Of a stretch of 41,977 bases of DNA, positions 1 through 10,153 are shown in pieces. Numbering within the stretch: the stretch's first letter is position 1; each line of letters opens with the position of its first letter. The translations under genes were made by a program, and so were the position numbers. The notes beneath the pieces are model-generated. The model was not told the origin of the DNA. It saw only the letters and a program-made list of their open reading frames with translations, and made no database searches. The stretch lies in NCBI GenBank assembly GCA_002685935.1, contig NYZD01000173.1:1-41977 (forward strand), in the 5' to 3' direction. The stretch is from Planctomycetaceae bacterium (GTDB lineage Bacteria; Planctomycetota; Phycisphaerae; Phycisphaerales; Zrk34).

Positions 1-163
1 CCCCGGCCGGACCCACCCCGCCCCCGCCGGACGCATCCATCGCCCCGCCAACAACCCCCCCGTGAGAATCGTCAGCGCCGTCGACGCCACCGTCGCGATT
101 GCCAACAGTAGCCTCGGCCGGACCCACCCCGCCCCCGTCGGACGCATCCACCGCCCCGCCAAC
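1..163. repeat. In-frame direct repeat, two 52-bp copies 111 bp apart
   Basis: Bases 1-52 and 112-163 match at 49 of 52 positions. The offset of 111 bp is exactly 37 codons, so the duplication keeps frame in the leftward membrane-protein gene. Each copy encodes LAGRWMRPxGAGWVRPx. Two of the three differences change a residue (Thr/Ala and Arg/Gly) and one is silent. The sequence between the copies is not clearly repeated at DNA level. Whether more copies follow beyond the left edge cannot be seen. Confidence 0.85.
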
Positions 164-540
164 GCCCCCCCCACGAACAATGCGAACGTCGCCGCCAAAT
201 AGCCCGGCAGCCATGCCCACACCGGAGGCACGTCGACCGCCAACTCACCATTGCCGCCCGGTTCTGCGATCAGACTCCCCAGCACAATCATGTTCACCAG
301 CACGTTCACCGCCGCCGCCCCCAGTCCCTGTCCGAACGACGCCCCCATGAATCGGCCCACCATGAAGCCGCCACCCACCACACATACCAGCAGCAGCACA
401 AATGTCACCACCGGCGGGCAGCGATACACCGGCAGACACGTCAAGTATCCAACCACCGCCAGCGCCACCGCCGTCGCGAACCCGCCCGAGACGACGACCG
501 ATCCCATCGGCCTCTCATTTGGTATCTGTATTTCTTGCAT
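1..540 (-). CDS. Polytopic membrane protein, 3' end missing
   Basis: This leftward reading frame is open to the window edge, giving 180 residues of an unfinished protein. I do not recognise the family. About five hydrophobic segments can be seen (near residues 14-32, 43-62, 70-88, 105-125 and 140-160), separated by short loops, so it is an inner-membrane protein. The loop motif LAGRWMRP(T/A)GAGWVRP occurs twice, 37 residues apart, encoded by a near-identical DNA duplication. The gene is divergent from ctaB, and in many genomes the heme A synthase CtaA lies here, but I see no CtaA hallmark histidines in the visible part, so that link is context only. The start is uncertain: ATG at 540 begins MQEIQIPNE; in-frame ATGs also exist at 564 and 594, the last with a GGGG stretch upstream. 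Coding character is supported by the alternation of hydrophobic and basic segments and by the absence of stops. Confidence 0.6.
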   Translation of the reverse strand, partial: MQEIQIPNERPMGSVVVSGGFATAVALAVVGYLTCLPVYRCPPVVTFVLLLVCVVGGGFMVGRFMGASFGQGLGAAAVNVLVNMIVLGSLIAEPGGNGELAVDVPPVWAWLPGYLAATFALFVGGALAGRWMRPTGAGWVRPRLLLAIATVASTALTILTGGLLAGRWMRPAGAGWVRPG

Positions 541-683
541 CGAAGCTCTGCGCGAACCGGGCATTGTAGAATCGCCGACGTCTGCATCAACCATCGCGTT
601 TGCCCCGTGTCCAACGCGCCACTACGATGCGCCTTTCGCCCCGGTAACGACCCTAAAACGTGACCGCCAAGCCCAATACCGAC

Positions 684-1691
684 ATGACCGACACCCCGCC
701 CCCCGGCGCCCTGCGGCGCTGGCTCGGTATCTACTGCGATCTGTCTAAGGCCCGGCTCAGTGCCATGGTCGTCGCCACCACCGCCGTCGGCTTCGTCATC
801 TCGTCCCGCGGCCAGATCGATTGGCTCACGCTCCTGTTCACCGTCATCGGCACCACCCTCGCCGCCGCCTGTGCCAACGCCCTGAACCAGCAGCGTGAAG
901 TCGCCCGCGATGCCCGGATGATTCGCACCCGCAATCGCCCCCTCCCCGCCGGCCGTCTCAGCGGCGCCCACGCGCTGATCGTCGGCGCCGTCTGGGGCGT
1001 GATTGGCATCGCGCTGCTCTATCGTCTTGCCAACCCGCTCACCGCCGGTCTTGCCGCCGCCAACATCGCCATCTATGTCCTGCTCTACACCCCCGCCAAG
1101 TCACGCAGCACCCTCAACACCCTGATCGGCGCCGTCGTCGGCGCCATCCCGCCCATGATGGGTTGTGCCGCCGCCACCGGACACATCGGCGCCATCGGCT
1201 GGGCCCTCGGCGCCGTGCTGTTCGTCTGGCAGGTGCCCCATTTCCTCGCCCTCGCCTGGATGTACCGGGAAGACTACCGCCGCGGCGGATTCCGTATGCT
1301 CCCCGTTGTCGACCCCGAAGGCCGCCTCACCAGCCGCGTCGTGTGCATGTACTGCCTGTTGCTCTCGCCCACCGCTGTGATGCTGACTCTCGTCGGCGGT
1401 GCCGGATGGCTCTACGCGTTCGGATCGATCGTCCTCGGTGTCTGGATGCTCTACCTCGCCGCCCAGTTGGTCCAGCAGCGCACCGACCTGCGCGCCCGCC
1501 GCGTGTTCCTTGCCTCTCTGGTCTACCTGCCCCTGCTCATGGGATTGATGCTGATCGACCAGATCCCCGCCGATGCTGCCCCCAATCGCTTCGTCAATCA
1601 GCAACCCAGCATCAGAGCCCACCCCGCCGACATGACCGACGCATCCACCCGCCCCCCATCGCCCCCCAAGCGCCTGGAATCACCCACGTGA
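684..1691 (+). CDS. ctaB: Protoheme IX farnesyltransferase (heme O synthase)
   Basis: This integral-membrane prenyltransferase of the UbiA family transfers farnesyl to heme B to give heme O, the precursor of the heme A used by the caa3 oxidase encoded downstream. About 335 residues, slightly longer than usual, with a Pro-rich C-terminal tail. The first Asp-rich motif is a variant, N68-x3-E72-x3-D76, followed by RMIRTRNRPLPAGR. The second motif is YREDYRRGGFRMLPVVDPEGR-like, as in CyoE/CtaB. Eight to nine hydrophobic helices can be traced. I chose ATG 684 (MTDTPPPGALRR); an in-frame GTG at 660 would add eight residues. The stop overlaps the GTG start of the DUF3179 gene by four bases, so the two are likely translated together. 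Family assignment is secure. Confidence 0.95.
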   Translation: MTDTPPPGALRRWLGIYCDLSKARLSAMVVATTAVGFVISSRGQIDWLTLLFTVIGTTLAAACANALNQQREVARDARMIRTRNRPLPAGRLSGAHALIVGAVWGVIGIALLYRLANPLTAGLAAANIAIYVLLYTPAKSRSTLNTLIGAVVGAIPPMMGCAAATGHIGAIGWALGAVLFVWQVPHFLALAWMYREDYRRGGFRMLPVVDPEGRLTSRVVCMYCLLLSPTAVMLTLVGGAGWLYAFGSIVLGVWMLYLAAQLVQQRTDLRARRVFLASLVYLPLLMGLMLIDQIPADAAPNRFVNQQPSIRAHPADMTDASTRPPSPPKRLESPT

Positions 1692-2746
1692 ACCCCGCTC
1701 AGCCGACGGCGACCGGTCCCCCCGCATCCAACCCCCCCGCGCGCCCGCATTGGTTTGTCATGTGGGGCTGGATGGTCACCCTTGGCCTCCTCCTTGGCAT
1801 CGCCGCCCCCGTCTGGCTGATTCTCATTGACGGCAAAGGTCTCAAGCCATCCATTGGCGACGGCGAAAACGTCGATTCCTACCGCTTCGACCTCTCCAAT
1901 CTTACCGTCCCTCAGCATCTCGTCGTCGCCGCCGGCGTACCCAGGAACTACTGGCCCGCCCTCACTGACCCCCGCGCGGTCGCCATCGATATGGTCCCCC
2001 AGTTCAGCAGTATGCAAGGCAAGTTCCTTGTCCCCAGCGACATCGTCATCGGCGTCGCCATCAACGGCCAGGCCCGCGCCTACCCGCTTCGCATCGTCCT
2101 CTGGCACGAAGTCGTCAACGATACCCTCGGTGGCGTCCCCATCGTCGTCACCCACAGCGGACACACCGGATCCATGGCCGTCTTCGATCGCACCATCGGC
2201 GGTGAAGTGCTCACCTTCGCCGGCAGCGGACTGCTCTACAACGCCAATCTCCTCCTGTTCGATCAGCGCGACGATCACGAATCCGAAAGCCTCTGGAGCC
2301 AGCTCGCATTCCAGCCCATCGCCGGCCCCGCCGTCACCCGAGGCGACAAACTCATGCCCCGGCCCTGTGTCGTCACCAACCTCGAACGATGGCAGGCCCG
2401 CCACCCCGATTCCACCGTCATCCGCGGTGATGCCAAATACGGTGACAAGCGATACAACACCTCGCCGAGGGCGCCCGATAGCCTGATCTATCCGGTTGAG
2501 CCCCTGCCCGATGCGGACACCACACTCGATCCCCGCGGGCTCGTCGTCGCTCGCTCAGATGCCGCCGGCACCTGGATCGTCACCCCATGGCATAGCCCCA
2601 AAACCGACCTCGGCGCGCCGCCGATCGATCTGAAGCCCGAGGATTTTGCCCCCATCACTCAGCCCACCGTTCACGCCAGATGGTTCGCCTGGCACGCGTT
2701 CCACGCCGCCGATTCCCGCATCATCGGCGGCTCAAAGCAGCCGTGA
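1688..2746 (+). CDS. DUF3179 domain protein, membrane-anchored
   Basis: 352 residues with one N-terminal transmembrane anchor (about residues 22-45) and a large domain outside the cytoplasm. The domain matches DUF3179 by eye: AINGQARAYPLRI, then WHEVVNDTLGGVPIVVTH, a GSxAVFDR segment, TFAGSGLLYNANLLLFDQ and SLWSQLAFQPIAG. The biochemical role of DUF3179 is not established. Several His, Cys and Trp residues sit near the conserved loops (WHEVVND, RPCVV), which would suit a metal or heme site, but this is conjecture. The GTG start at 1688 overlaps the ctaB stop (GTGA), showing translational coupling to heme O synthesis; a longer upstream reading frame in the same phase runs inside ctaB and is not credible. 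The gene ends four bases from the convergent MFS gene. Confidence 0.85.
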   Translation: MNPAQPTATGPPASNPPARPHWFVMWGWMVTLGLLLGIAAPVWLILIDGKGLKPSIGDGENVDSYRFDLSNLTVPQHLVVAAGVPRNYWPALTDPRAVAIDMVPQFSSMQGKFLVPSDIVIGVAINGQARAYPLRIVLWHEVVNDTLGGVPIVVTHSGHTGSMAVFDRTIGGEVLTFAGSGLLYNANLLLFDQRDDHESESLWSQLAFQPIAGPAVTRGDKLMPRPCVVTNLERWQARHPDSTVIRGDAKYGDKRYNTSPRAPDSLIYPVEPLPDADTTLDPRGLVVARSDAAGTWIVTPWHSPKTDLGAPPIDLKPEDFAPITQPTVHARWFAWHAFHAADSRIIGGSKQP

Positions 2747-2750
2747 CCCG

Positions 2751-3944
2751 TCATCCGTCATTCCGTGATCCCGCAGGTCGCCCCGCCCCAATCAGCACCA
2801 TCAGCGCGATGCCGCCCACCGCCGCCCCCGCCCAGTAAGGCCACGCCGCCCCGTAGGCAAATAGCACCCCACTGATCCCAAATCCCGCCGCGCGCCCGAT
2901 CGAAGTCGCGCTCTGACCCAACCCGTGACCCACGCCCTGCCCGTCCTCGCCGACCTCGTGCGACAGCATGCTCGTGATCGCCGGCATCGCCACGCTCGTC
3001 CCCACCGCCAGCAGCACCATCGCGACAATAAACACCCCATCACCACTCGGATGGGCAGCAATCCACACCAGCCCCGCTGACATCATCATCAGTCCCGCCA
3101 GACCCAGCCGCCAATTATCGATGCGCTTGCTCAGCGGCCGCACAACCCCGCCCTGCACGATGACCCCCACCAAGCCGAATAACGATAGCGCCCACCCCGC
3201 CTGCCTCACGTCCCAGTCGTACCAGTCCTCCACGATCGGCTTAAACGTCGGAATCAGCACCCCATACGCCACCGTCATCAGCAGGATCACCCCCAGCATC
3301 CCTCGGACCGCCCGCCGACCCAGCAGTGCAGCTCCGCCAACCGTCTCGACCGCGGCGCGCCCGCCATCGCCGACCGGCCGCGTTTCACGCAACCCAAACG
3401 CGATAATCAACAACGATAGTCCCTGGCAACCCGCACACACCCAACCCACCATCTGGGCCGACGTCTCATCCGCAACGATCCCCCCGACCGCAGGCCCCAC
3501 CGTGAACGCCAGCCCGAACGCCGCCCCAAGCACCCCAAGACTCGCCGTCCGCTTCGCCGTCGTGCTCACGTCGGACGCAATCGCATAGCTCAGCGCCGCC
3601 TGTGCACTGAAAACCCCCGCAATCACTCGAGATACAATCAGCCACCCCAGCCCGCCAAGCAACACACCGTTCAAAACTCCCTTGCTCAACGCCCACAGCA
3701 CCGAACCCGTCAACGTGCCCAGCGTGATCAGCGCCATCGCCAGCCGCCGTCCCCACCGCTCTGACAATCCACCCCACAACGGATTCATCACCACCTTCGG
3801 CAGCGTCACCAGCGCGAACATCAACCCCGCCAATGCCACCGAACCCCCCAGTTCTTGGGTGTAATCGGTCAACACCGGAAAGACCATCGCGAACGTCAGT
3901 CCTTCCAGCAACACGATTAGGGCGGCACAGATCAGAGCAGGCAT
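2751..3944 (-). CDS. MFS transporter, drug:proton antiporter (DHA1) type
   Basis: 397 residues with about twelve hydrophobic helices, the normal MFS size. The loop between helices 2 and 3 carries the MFS motif A form NPLWGGLSERWGRR. Helix 4-5 contains VISRVIAGVFSAQAALSYA and VGPAVGGIVAD, a motif C-like antiporter pattern seen in TetA/multidrug exporters. It is therefore likely a proton-driven exporter in the inner membrane; the substrate cannot be told. It is convergent with the DUF3179 gene and divergent from actA, with about 160 bases between the two start codons. The ATG at 3944 (MPALICAALIVLLEG) places helix 1 directly at the N terminus, as usual for the family. Confidence 0.85.
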   Translation of the reverse strand: MPALICAALIVLLEGLTFAMVFPVLTDYTQELGGSVALAGLMFALVTLPKVVMNPLWGGLSERWGRRLAMALITLGTLTGSVLWALSKGVLNGVLLGGLGWLIVSRVIAGVFSAQAALSYAIASDVSTTAKRTASLGVLGAAFGLAFTVGPAVGGIVADETSAQMVGWVCAGCQGLSLLIIAFGLRETRPVGDGGRAAVETVGGAALLGRRAVRGMLGVILLMTVAYGVLIPTFKPIVEDWYDWDVRQAGWALSLFGLVGVIVQGGVVRPLSKRIDNWRLGLAGLMMMSAGLVWIAAHPSGDGVFIVAMVLLAVGTSVAMPAITSMLSHEVGEDGQGVGHGLGQSATSIGRAAGFGISGVLFAYGAAWPYWAGAAVGGIALMVLIGAGRPAGSRNDG

Positions 3945-4038
3945 CGCCCGTAGTGTATCAAACCGGCAGAGGTCGACCGCCGACCGGTGATCGCGTCCTC
4001 AGCAACCTAAATTTTTTTCATTTATGATCTGTAACCTT

Positions 4039-4066
4039 TTGACAAAGAAATAATTCTGACTAAAAT
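4039..4066 (+). promoter_or_regulatory. Sigma70-like promoter for the act-cox cluster
   Basis: TTGACA at 4039-4044, a 16-base spacer, then TAAAAT at 4061-4066: six of six and five of six matches to the housekeeping consensus. An AT-rich run just upstream (about 4007-4034) looks like an UP element in an otherwise very GC-rich window. The predicted transcript would start near 4073, about 29 bases before the actA ATG at 4102, which is preceded by AGGGA. No other comparably strong promoter is visible before 18.3 kb, so this probably drives the whole respiratory cluster. Confidence 0.65.
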
Positions 4067-4101
4067 CTCCACCTTTCTTGAGTTTCTCGAACAGGGATGC
4101 G

Positions 4102-4899
4102 ATGGCCAACGGCGGCGCAGGTAATCGATTCATCTTCCCCAAGTGGTCGAATGCGCTGTTGCCGTTCCTGATTATCAACGCCCTCGGCGTCCCCCCGTTC
4201 ATCCTCGTCGTCGCCGTGTTTGCCCTCTCTCCGCGAACAACTGACGTCGGTTACATGCCCACCCAGCCCGTCGAATACAGCCACACGCTGCACGCCGGTG
4301 AACTTGGCATTGATTGCCGTTATTGCCACAACACCGTCGAGTCCGCGCGCTTCGCCGCGATTCCCCCCACTCAGACCTGTATGAACTGCCACAGCGCCGT
4401 GGCCTCCAAGTCCGATCCCGACAAACTCGCGCCCGTCAAGCAGAGCCACGAGACCGGTCAGCCCATCATCTGGCGCAAGGTTCACGACCTGCCCGACTAC
4501 GCCTACTTCAGCCACGCCGCCCACGTCAACAAGGGCGTCAGCTGCGTCGAGTGTCACGATCGCGTCGACCGCATGGACGTTGTCTACCAAGCCGAAACCC
4601 TCTCCATGGGCTGGTGCCTCACGTGCCACCGCGACCCCGCCCCGAACCTTCGCCCCCGTGAAGAAGTCACCAACCTTGCCTGGGGCATGAACATGTCCCG
4701 CGATGAACTCATCGAATTCCGCCAGGAACTCAAAGACCAATACGACATCGACTTGTCGCCCCGCGACAAAGACCAGAACATGACCGGCCGCCGCGATCTG
4801 ACCTCCGACGAACGTCGTGAAATCGGCGAGCAACTGATCAAACGTTACCGCATCAAATCCAGACCATTCATGGAGAGTTGCACCACGTGCCATCGCTGA
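4102..4899 (+). CDS. actA: Alternative Complex III pentaheme cytochrome c, ActA
   Basis: 265 residues. One N-terminal transmembrane helix (about 18-40) anchors a periplasmic domain with five CxxCH heme-c sites, at residues 72-76 (CRYCH), 93-97 (CMNCH), 148-152 (CVECH), 172-176 (CLTCH) and 260-264 (CTTCH). Several extra His residues, such as in YSHTLH and YFSHAAH, can serve as distal ligands. Five hemes and one anchor are the signature of ActA, which passes electrons from the quinol-oxidising core of Alternative Complex III toward a soluble or oxidase-bound cytochrome c. The ATG at 4102 has AGGGA upstream; a TTG at 4078 in frame lacks support. The end overlaps actB by 13 bases, inside the codons of the fifth heme site. 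Confidence 0.95.
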   Translation: MANGGAGNRFIFPKWSNALLPFLIINALGVPPFILVVAVFALSPRTTDVGYMPTQPVEYSHTLHAGELGIDCRYCHNTVESARFAAIPPTQTCMNCHSAVASKSDPDKLAPVKQSHETGQPIIWRKVHDLPDYAYFSHAAHVNKGVSCVECHDRVDRMDVVYQAETLSMGWCLTCHRDPAPNLRPREEVTNLAWGMNMSRDELIEFRQELKDQYDIDLSPRDKDQNMTGRRDLTSDERREIGEQLIKRYRIKSRPFMESCTTCHR

Positions 4900-7800
4900 C
4901 CGCGGACAAATCCGGTAAGACCTACTGGCGCTCCCTTGACGAGCTGGCGGACACCCCGGAGTTCCGTCAGTGGGTCGCCACGGAGTTTCCGTCTCAGGCC
5001 GAGAAACTGCTGTCCTCCTCACGCCGTGGCTTCCTCAAGATCATGGCCGCCTCCTTTGCCCTCGCCGGCCTCGGCGCCGCGACCGGTTGCCGCCGCTGGC
5101 CCGATCAGAAGATCGCCCCCTACGCCCGTCGGCCTGAAGACCGCATGCCCGGCGTCGCCGAACAATACGCAACCGCATTTGAAATCGCCGGCATCGCGCG
5201 ACCCGTCCTCGCCACCGCCATGGACGGCCGACCCATCAAGATCGAAGGCAACGACCAGCACCCTGCCAGCCGCGGCGCCGCCGATGTCTTCACCCAAGCC
5301 TCCGTCCTCGAACTCTACGACCCCCAGCGCAACCCCGCCGTCGCCGTCCCAGCCGACCAAGACGACCATCACGCCGCCGATCAACACGATTGGGATGCAT
5401 TCCAACAGTTCGCCGCCGAACACTTCGCCGCATACAAGACCACAGGCGGCGCCGGCCTAGCCGTACTCGCCGAAGCCGGCCGCAGCCCTTCCGTCGCCGC
5501 CATGAAGGCAGGCTTCGACGCCCAATTCCCCAATGCAGACTGGGTCGAATACGAATCGATCTCCGCCGACAACGAATTCGCCGGCACCGAACTTTTCTTC
5601 GGCCGGCCCCTTAACGCCCAACTGCATCTCGACAAAGCGAAGTTCATCGTCTCGTTCGACGCCGACCTGATCGGCTCGCACGTCGATGCCCTCCGCCACG
5701 CCCGCGACTTCATGGTCGGCCGCAACTCCGTCGACGATGACGACCCCACCATGTCTCGCCTCTACGTCGCTGAAAGCAGCTTCACCCTCACCGGCGCCGC
5801 CGCCGACCATCGTCAGCCGGTCCCCGCGTCAGACATGCACGCTCTCGCCCACTTGCTCTGGTCCAGGCTGTCCGGCAACACCCCGAAAATCAGCTCCGAC
5901 CAGGCCGACGCCCTCGTGCCACCCGCCGCCGCCGAACAACTGGTCAAAGAACTCTCCACGCATCACGGCCAGAGCCTCATCGTCGCCGGCGCCAACCAGT
6001 CCGCCCAGGTCCACGCCCTCTGCCTCGCCATCAATCAGTTGCTCGGCAACATCGGCAAGACCCTCACCTTCACTGCCGCCGAGGAGCGCCCCAGCCACGC
6101 CGACGCCATCGCGCAGCTCACCAAACAACTGAACGACAACGAAGTCAGCACCCTCGTCATCCTCGGCGGCAACCCCGTGTACGATGCCCCCGCTGACCTC
6201 GACTTCCCCGCCGCACTGGCCAAAGCCCAAACCCGCATCCACCTCAGCCACTTCCACAATGAAACCTCCGACGCCTGCGACTGGTGGCTGCACCGCGCCC
6301 ACTACCTTGAATCCTGGGCAGACGGCCGCGACACCCGCGGCGTCGTCACCATCACACAGCCCCTCATCCAGCCGCTCTACAACGGCCGCAGCGTCATCGA
6401 GTTGCTCGCCCTGATCACCGGCGACGAAATCACCGCCGGCGATGCCATTGTCCGGCACACCCTCGCCCGGCTCGATGAAACCGCCTGGCGCACTGCCGTG
6501 CATGCCGGCTTCGTCGCCGATTCCGCCGACCCCACCGTCGCCGTCGGCAACCGCGGGTACTCCCCCACCGATCCGCCGCAACCAGCCGCCGCCACCGAAC
6601 TGAACTTCCGTACCGACCTCGGTGTCTACGACGGCCGATTCGCCAACAACGGCTGGCTCCAGGAACTGCCCGACCCCATCACCAAGATCACCTGGGACAA
6701 CGTCGCGATCGTCAGTCAGCGCCAGGCCGACCTCCTCGGCGTTAAGAATGGCGACCTGATCAAGATCACCGTCGGCAAGCAATCCATCGACATCCCCGCA
6801 TGGATCATGCACGGCCAACCCGACCTGTCCATCACCGTGCAGCTCGGCTACGGCCGAACCCACGCCGGTCACGTTGGCAACGACGTCGGCGTCAACGTCA
6901 ACACCCTCCGCGCCACCGGCAACATGTGGGTTGTTCCCGACATCCAGGCCGAAGCCACCGGCGATGATTACCAACTCGCCTCCACCGAACATCACCACGC
7001 CGTCGAAACCGACATGCTCCAGGAGATGCTCGATACCCGCGTCGACAAACTTGTCCGCGAAGCCGACTCCCTGGAAAAGTTCAAGCAGCACGGCGAATCA
7101 ACCTTCCACGAGCATCACGCCGTCGACGTCAAACTCCAGCAGTTCGACAGCCCCGTCAGCTACGACGGCCACAAGTGGGGCATGGCGATCGATCTCAACA
7201 AGTGCATCGGCTGCAATGCGTGCGTCGTCGCCTGCCAGGCTGAGAACAACATTCCCATCGTCGGCAAGAGCCAGGTCGCCATCGGCCGCGAGATGCATTG
7301 GATCCGCATCGATCGCTACTTCAAGGACAATTCGCACCGCAAGGATGGCAACTCCAAAGCCACCGATCCGCAGATGGCCTATCAGCCCGTTACCTGCCAC
7401 CACTGCGAAAACGCCCCTTGCGAGCAGGTCTGCCCCGTCGCCGCCACCACGCACGACTCCGAAGGCCTCAACGCCATGGTCTACAACCGCTGCATCGGCA
7501 CGCGGTATTGCTCCAACAACTGCCCCTACAAGGTGCGGCGATTCAATTACTTCGACTTCCACGCACGCGACCCGCGCAACGACGGCAACACCGCGCCGTT
7601 CATCGATTTCCCCGACCAGCAGCAGCTCAAGCAGGTCGACGAAATGCACCGCAACGTCTACAACCCCGAGGTCACCGTGCGGATGCGCGGCGTCATGGAA
7701 AAATGCACCTTCTGCACCCAACGCATCACCGCTGCCCGCATCACCGCCCGCAATGAGTTCGTCGCCGGCGATCGCGAAACCGATCGCGTTGAGGATGGAC

Positions 7801-8057
7801 AGATCGTCTCCGCCTGCCAGCAGACCTGCCCGACCCAGGCCATCGTCTTCGGCGATCTCAACGATCCCAACAGCCGTATCTCAAAACTCCAGCCCTCCAC
7901 CCACGAAAACACGCACGGCCACGCCCGCGCTTACACCATGCTGGATGAACTAAACGTCCGCCCGCGGCTCAACTACCTCGGCCGCGTGCGCAACCCCGGC
8001 GGCAAACCCGCCGGCGCCGCCCCACACAACGCAGATGGTTCAACGGAAACTCACTAA
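4887..8057 (+). CDS. actB: Alternative Complex III iron-sulfur subunit ActB (fused B1-B2)
   Basis: 1056 residues. An N-terminal segment contains a twin-arginine motif ([20 protein letters not shown]46-R47), placing export on the Tat pathway; a Cys follows in AATGC, which could be a lipobox. Residues about 60-740 resemble a molybdopterin oxidoreductase fold, which in this family has no Mo cofactor. Residues about 755-1000 are a ferredoxin-like domain with cluster motifs starting at C773 (CIGCNAC), C837 (CHHCENAPC), C869 (CIGTRYC) and C940 (CTFC) with C977 (CQQTCP). The third motif has Thr where a fourth Cys would be, as expected for a [3Fe-4S] cluster, giving three [4Fe-4S] and one [3Fe-4S]. 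GTG 4887 is chosen from GGAGAG about ten bases upstream. Confidence 0.94.
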   Translation: MPSLTADKSGKTYWRSLDELADTPEFRQWVATEFPSQAEKLLSSSRRGFLKIMAASFALAGLGAATGCRRWPDQKIAPYARRPEDRMPGVAEQYATAFEIAGIARPVLATAMDGRPIKIEGNDQHPASRGAADVFTQASVLELYDPQRNPAVAVPADQDDHHAADQHDWDAFQQFAAEHFAAYKTTGGAGLAVLAEAGRSPSVAAMKAGFDAQFPNADWVEYESISADNEFAGTELFFGRPLNAQLHLDKAKFIVSFDADLIGSHVDALRHARDFMVGRNSVDDDDPTMSRLYVAESSFTLTGAAADHRQPVPASDMHALAHLLWSRLSGNTPKISSDQADALVPPAAAEQLVKELSTHHGQSLIVAGANQSAQVHALCLAINQLLGNIGKTLTFTAAEERPSHADAIAQLTKQLNDNEVSTLVILGGNPVYDAPADLDFPAALAKAQTRIHLSHFHNETSDACDWWLHRAHYLESWADGRDTRGVVTITQPLIQPLYNGRSVIELLALITGDEITAGDAIVRHTLARLDETAWRTAVHAGFVADSADPTVAVGNRGYSPTDPPQPAAATELNFRTDLGVYDGRFANNGWLQELPDPITKITWDNVAIVSQRQADLLGVKNGDLIKITVGKQSIDIPAWIMHGQPDLSITVQLGYGRTHAGHVGNDVGVNVNTLRATGNMWVVPDIQAEATGDDYQLASTEHHHAVETDMLQEMLDTRVDKLVREADSLEKFKQHGESTFHEHHAVDVKLQQFDSPVSYDGHKWGMAIDLNKCIGCNACVVACQAENNIPIVGKSQVAIGREMHWIRIDRYFKDNSHRKDGNSKATDPQMAYQPVTCHHCENAPCEQVCPVAATTHDSEGLNAMVYNRCIGTRYCSNNCPYKVRRFNYFDFHARDPRNDGNTAPFIDFPDQQQLKQVDEMHRNVYNPEVTVRMRGVMEKCTFCTQRITAARITARNEFVAGDRETDRVEDGQIVSACQQTCPTQAIVFGDLNDPNSRISKLQPSTHENTHGHARAYTMLDELNVRPRLNYLGRVRNPGGKPAGAAPHNADGSTETH

Positions 8058-8063
8058 CCCACG

Positions 8064-9551
8064 ATGACGACGCTGAACTCCGACACTCCGATGCCGCCTC
8101 CTGACGACAACACCGTCGATGGGCCAGGCACCCGCGCCGTCCTCGTGCAGGGCGACAAGGATTTCACCGCCGTCACCGAGACCGTCGTCGCCTTCACCGA
8201 GCAACCCAAGCCTTCCAAGGCCTGGATCATCGCCTTCCTCCTGTCCGCCTCGGTCCTTGGCATGCTCGGCCTGCTCATCGGATATCTCGTCTTCACCGGC
8301 GTCGGCATCTGGGGCAACAACTCCCCGGTCATGTGGGGCTTTCCCATCACCAACTTCGTGTTCTGGGTCGGCATCGGCCACGCCGGCACCCTCATCTCCG
8401 CCATCCTCTTCCTGTTCCGCCAGCGATGGCGCACCGGCATCAACCGTTTCGCCGAAGCGATGACCATCTTCGCCGTCATGTGTGCCGGCCTGTTCCCCGC
8501 CATTCACGTCGGCCGCCCCTGGCTCGCGTATTGGATGTTCCCCTACCCCAATCAGATGGGCACCTGGCCCAACTTCCGTTCCCCCCTGCTCTGGGACGTC
8601 TTCGCCGTCAGCACTTACGCCGTCGTTTCGGTCATGTTCTGGTACGTCGGCATGATCCCCGACCTCGCCACCCTCCGCGATCGCGCCACCACCAAGTGGC
8701 GCCAGCTCACCTACGGCCTGTTCGCCCTCGGCTGGCGCGGCACCAACCGCCACTGGCACCGCTTCGAGAAGACCTACATGATTCTCGCCGCCCTTGCCAC
8801 GCCCCTCGTCCTCTCCGTTCACTCCGTAGTCAGTTTCGATTTCGCCGTCGCTCAGGTACCCGGCTGGCACACCACCATCTTCCCCCCGTATTTCGTCGCC
8901 GGCGCAATCTTCAGTGGTTTCGCCATGGTCCTCACCCTCGCGATCCCCTGCCGCAAGTGGTTCGGCCTCACCGAAATCATCACCATGCGGCACATCGATA
9001 ACATCTGCAAGGTGATGCTCGCCACGAGTTGCATCGTCGGCTATGCCTACGGCACAGAACTGTTCATCTCCTGGTATTCCGGCGCCCCCTTCGAACAGTT
9101 CGCATTCCTCAATCGCGCACGCGGCAGCTACTCCTGGGCCTACGCCATCATGGTCGGCTGCAACGTCATCATCCCCCAATTGCTCTGGTCCAAACGGATG
9201 CGCCGGCACCTGGTCGCCATCATGGTCATTGCCATACTCGTGAACGTGGGTATGTGGTTCGAACGCTTCGTGATCATCATGTCACTCAGCCGCGACTTCC
9301 TGCCCTCCAGTTGGCAGGACTTCGCCGCCACCTGGGTCGACATCGCGATGCTCATCGGCAGCTTCGGCCTGTTCTTCACCTTCTTCCTGCTGTTCCTGAG
9401 ATTCCTGCCTGTCGTCGCCATGGCCGAGGTCAAGGGCGTCATGCCCAAGGCCCACGCCGAATCCGATCACGACTTCGGGCCCGCCGAATACCGCTCCCTT
9501 GACGCCCGCTCTGAAGATGAAACAGCGCGCCGCAAGGAGGACTCATCGTGA
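8064..9551 (+). CDS. actC: Alternative Complex III quinol-binding membrane subunit ActC (NrfD/PsrC family)
   Basis: 495 residues with about ten transmembrane helices after a hydrophilic 55-residue N terminus, fitting the NrfD/PsrC-like ActC subunit. Recognisable stretches are [36 protein letters not shown], and [15 protein letters not shown], where conserved polar residues line the proposed quinol site near ActB. It oxidises menaquinol or ubiquinol in the membrane and hands electrons to the ActB clusters. ATG 8064 lies six bases after the actB stop. Its own stop overlaps the GTG start of actD (GTGA), so expression is coupled. Confidence 0.95.
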   Translation: MTTLNSDTPMPPPDDNTVDGPGTRAVLVQGDKDFTAVTETVVAFTEQPKPSKAWIIAFLLSASVLGMLGLLIGYLVFTGVGIWGNNSPVMWGFPITNFVFWVGIGHAGTLISAILFLFRQRWRTGINRFAEAMTIFAVMCAGLFPAIHVGRPWLAYWMFPYPNQMGTWPNFRSPLLWDVFAVSTYAVVSVMFWYVGMIPDLATLRDRATTKWRQLTYGLFALGWRGTNRHWHRFEKTYMILAALATPLVLSVHSVVSFDFAVAQVPGWHTTIFPPYFVAGAIFSGFAMVLTLAIPCRKWFGLTEIITMRHIDNICKVMLATSCIVGYAYGTELFISWYSGAPFEQFAFLNRARGSYSWAYAIMVGCNVIIPQLLWSKRMRRHLVAIMVIAILVNVGMWFERFVIIMSLSRDFLPSSWQDFAATWVDIAMLIGSFGLFFTFFLLFLRFLPVVAMAEVKGVMPKAHAESDHDFGPAEYRSLDARSEDETARRKEDSS

Positions 9552-10153
9552 CCGCCGCGCACGGCTCACAATCCGCGCCCGCGCCGGACCAGCCCCAGCT
9601 CTACGGCCTGCTCGCCGAGTTCAGCAGTGTCGACGCACTCCTGCCCGCCGCCACCAAGGTCCGCGAGGCCGGCTATCGTCGCTGGGATTGCCTCACCCCC
9701 TTCCCCGTCCACAAGCTCGACGCCGCCATGGGCGTCCGCGCCACCATCCTCCCGTGGATCGTCCTGATCGTCGGCCTCAGCGGAATGTTCGCCGGCATCT
9801 TCCTGTGCTGGTGGACCAACGCCACCAGTTTCGATCTGCCCTTCGCGATCCGCGGCTACGCCTACCACATCAGCGGCAAACCGTTCTTCTCGCTGCCCGC
9901 CAACATCCCCGTGATCTTCGAAGTCACCGTCCTCGCCAGCGCCCTGGCCGCCGTCATCGGCATGGTCCTGATGAACGGCCTGCCGCGACTCAACCATCCC
10001 CTGCTCACCATACAGCGCACTCGGCGCTTGACCCAGGATCGCTTCTTCATCGCCATCGAAGCCGACGACCCCAATTTTGACCGCCAGGCCACCGAAGCCC
10101 TCCTGCAGGAAGCTGGCGCCGACGCCGTCGAGGAGGTGACCGAGTCGCCATGA
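9548..10153 (+). CDS. actD: Alternative Complex III membrane subunit ActD (DUF3341)
   Basis: 201 residues. The N-terminal soluble part begins [18 protein letters not shown] and contains [20 protein letters not shown], the typical DUF3341 signature. Two transmembrane helices follow (about 75-97 and 125-148) around a loop with [15 protein letters not shown], then a C-terminal segment with EADDPNFD. ActD is a structural membrane subunit of Alternative Complex III without cofactors. GTG 9548 overlaps the actC stop and GGAGG lies at 9536-9540; the stop in turn overlaps the ATG of actE (ATGA). Confidence 0.93.
   Translation: MTAAHGSQSAPAPDQPQLYGLLAEFSSVDALLPAATKVREAGYRRWDCLTPFPVHKLDAAMGVRATILPWIVLIVGLSGMFAGIFLCWWTNATSFDLPFAIRGYAYHISGKPFFSLPANIPVIFEVTVLASALAAVIGMVLMNGLPRLNHPLLTIQRTRRLTQDRFFIAIEADDPNFDRQATEALLQEAGADAVEEVTESP

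Noticed and set aside
1163-1687. Upstream extension of the DUF3179 frame inside ctaB
   Set aside because: The extension is Arg/Pro/His-rich shadow sequence of ctaB. The real start is the GTG overlapping the ctaB stop.
3972-3986. GGTCG/CGACC small hairpin upstream of actA
   Set aside because: Only five base pairs and too far from the promoter hexamers to be called an operator with confidence.
5829-7091. 420-residue reading frame on the minus strand within actB
   Set aside because: Same shadow composition (Gly/Val/Asp/Glu), no motif, and it lies wholly opposite conserved ActB sequence.
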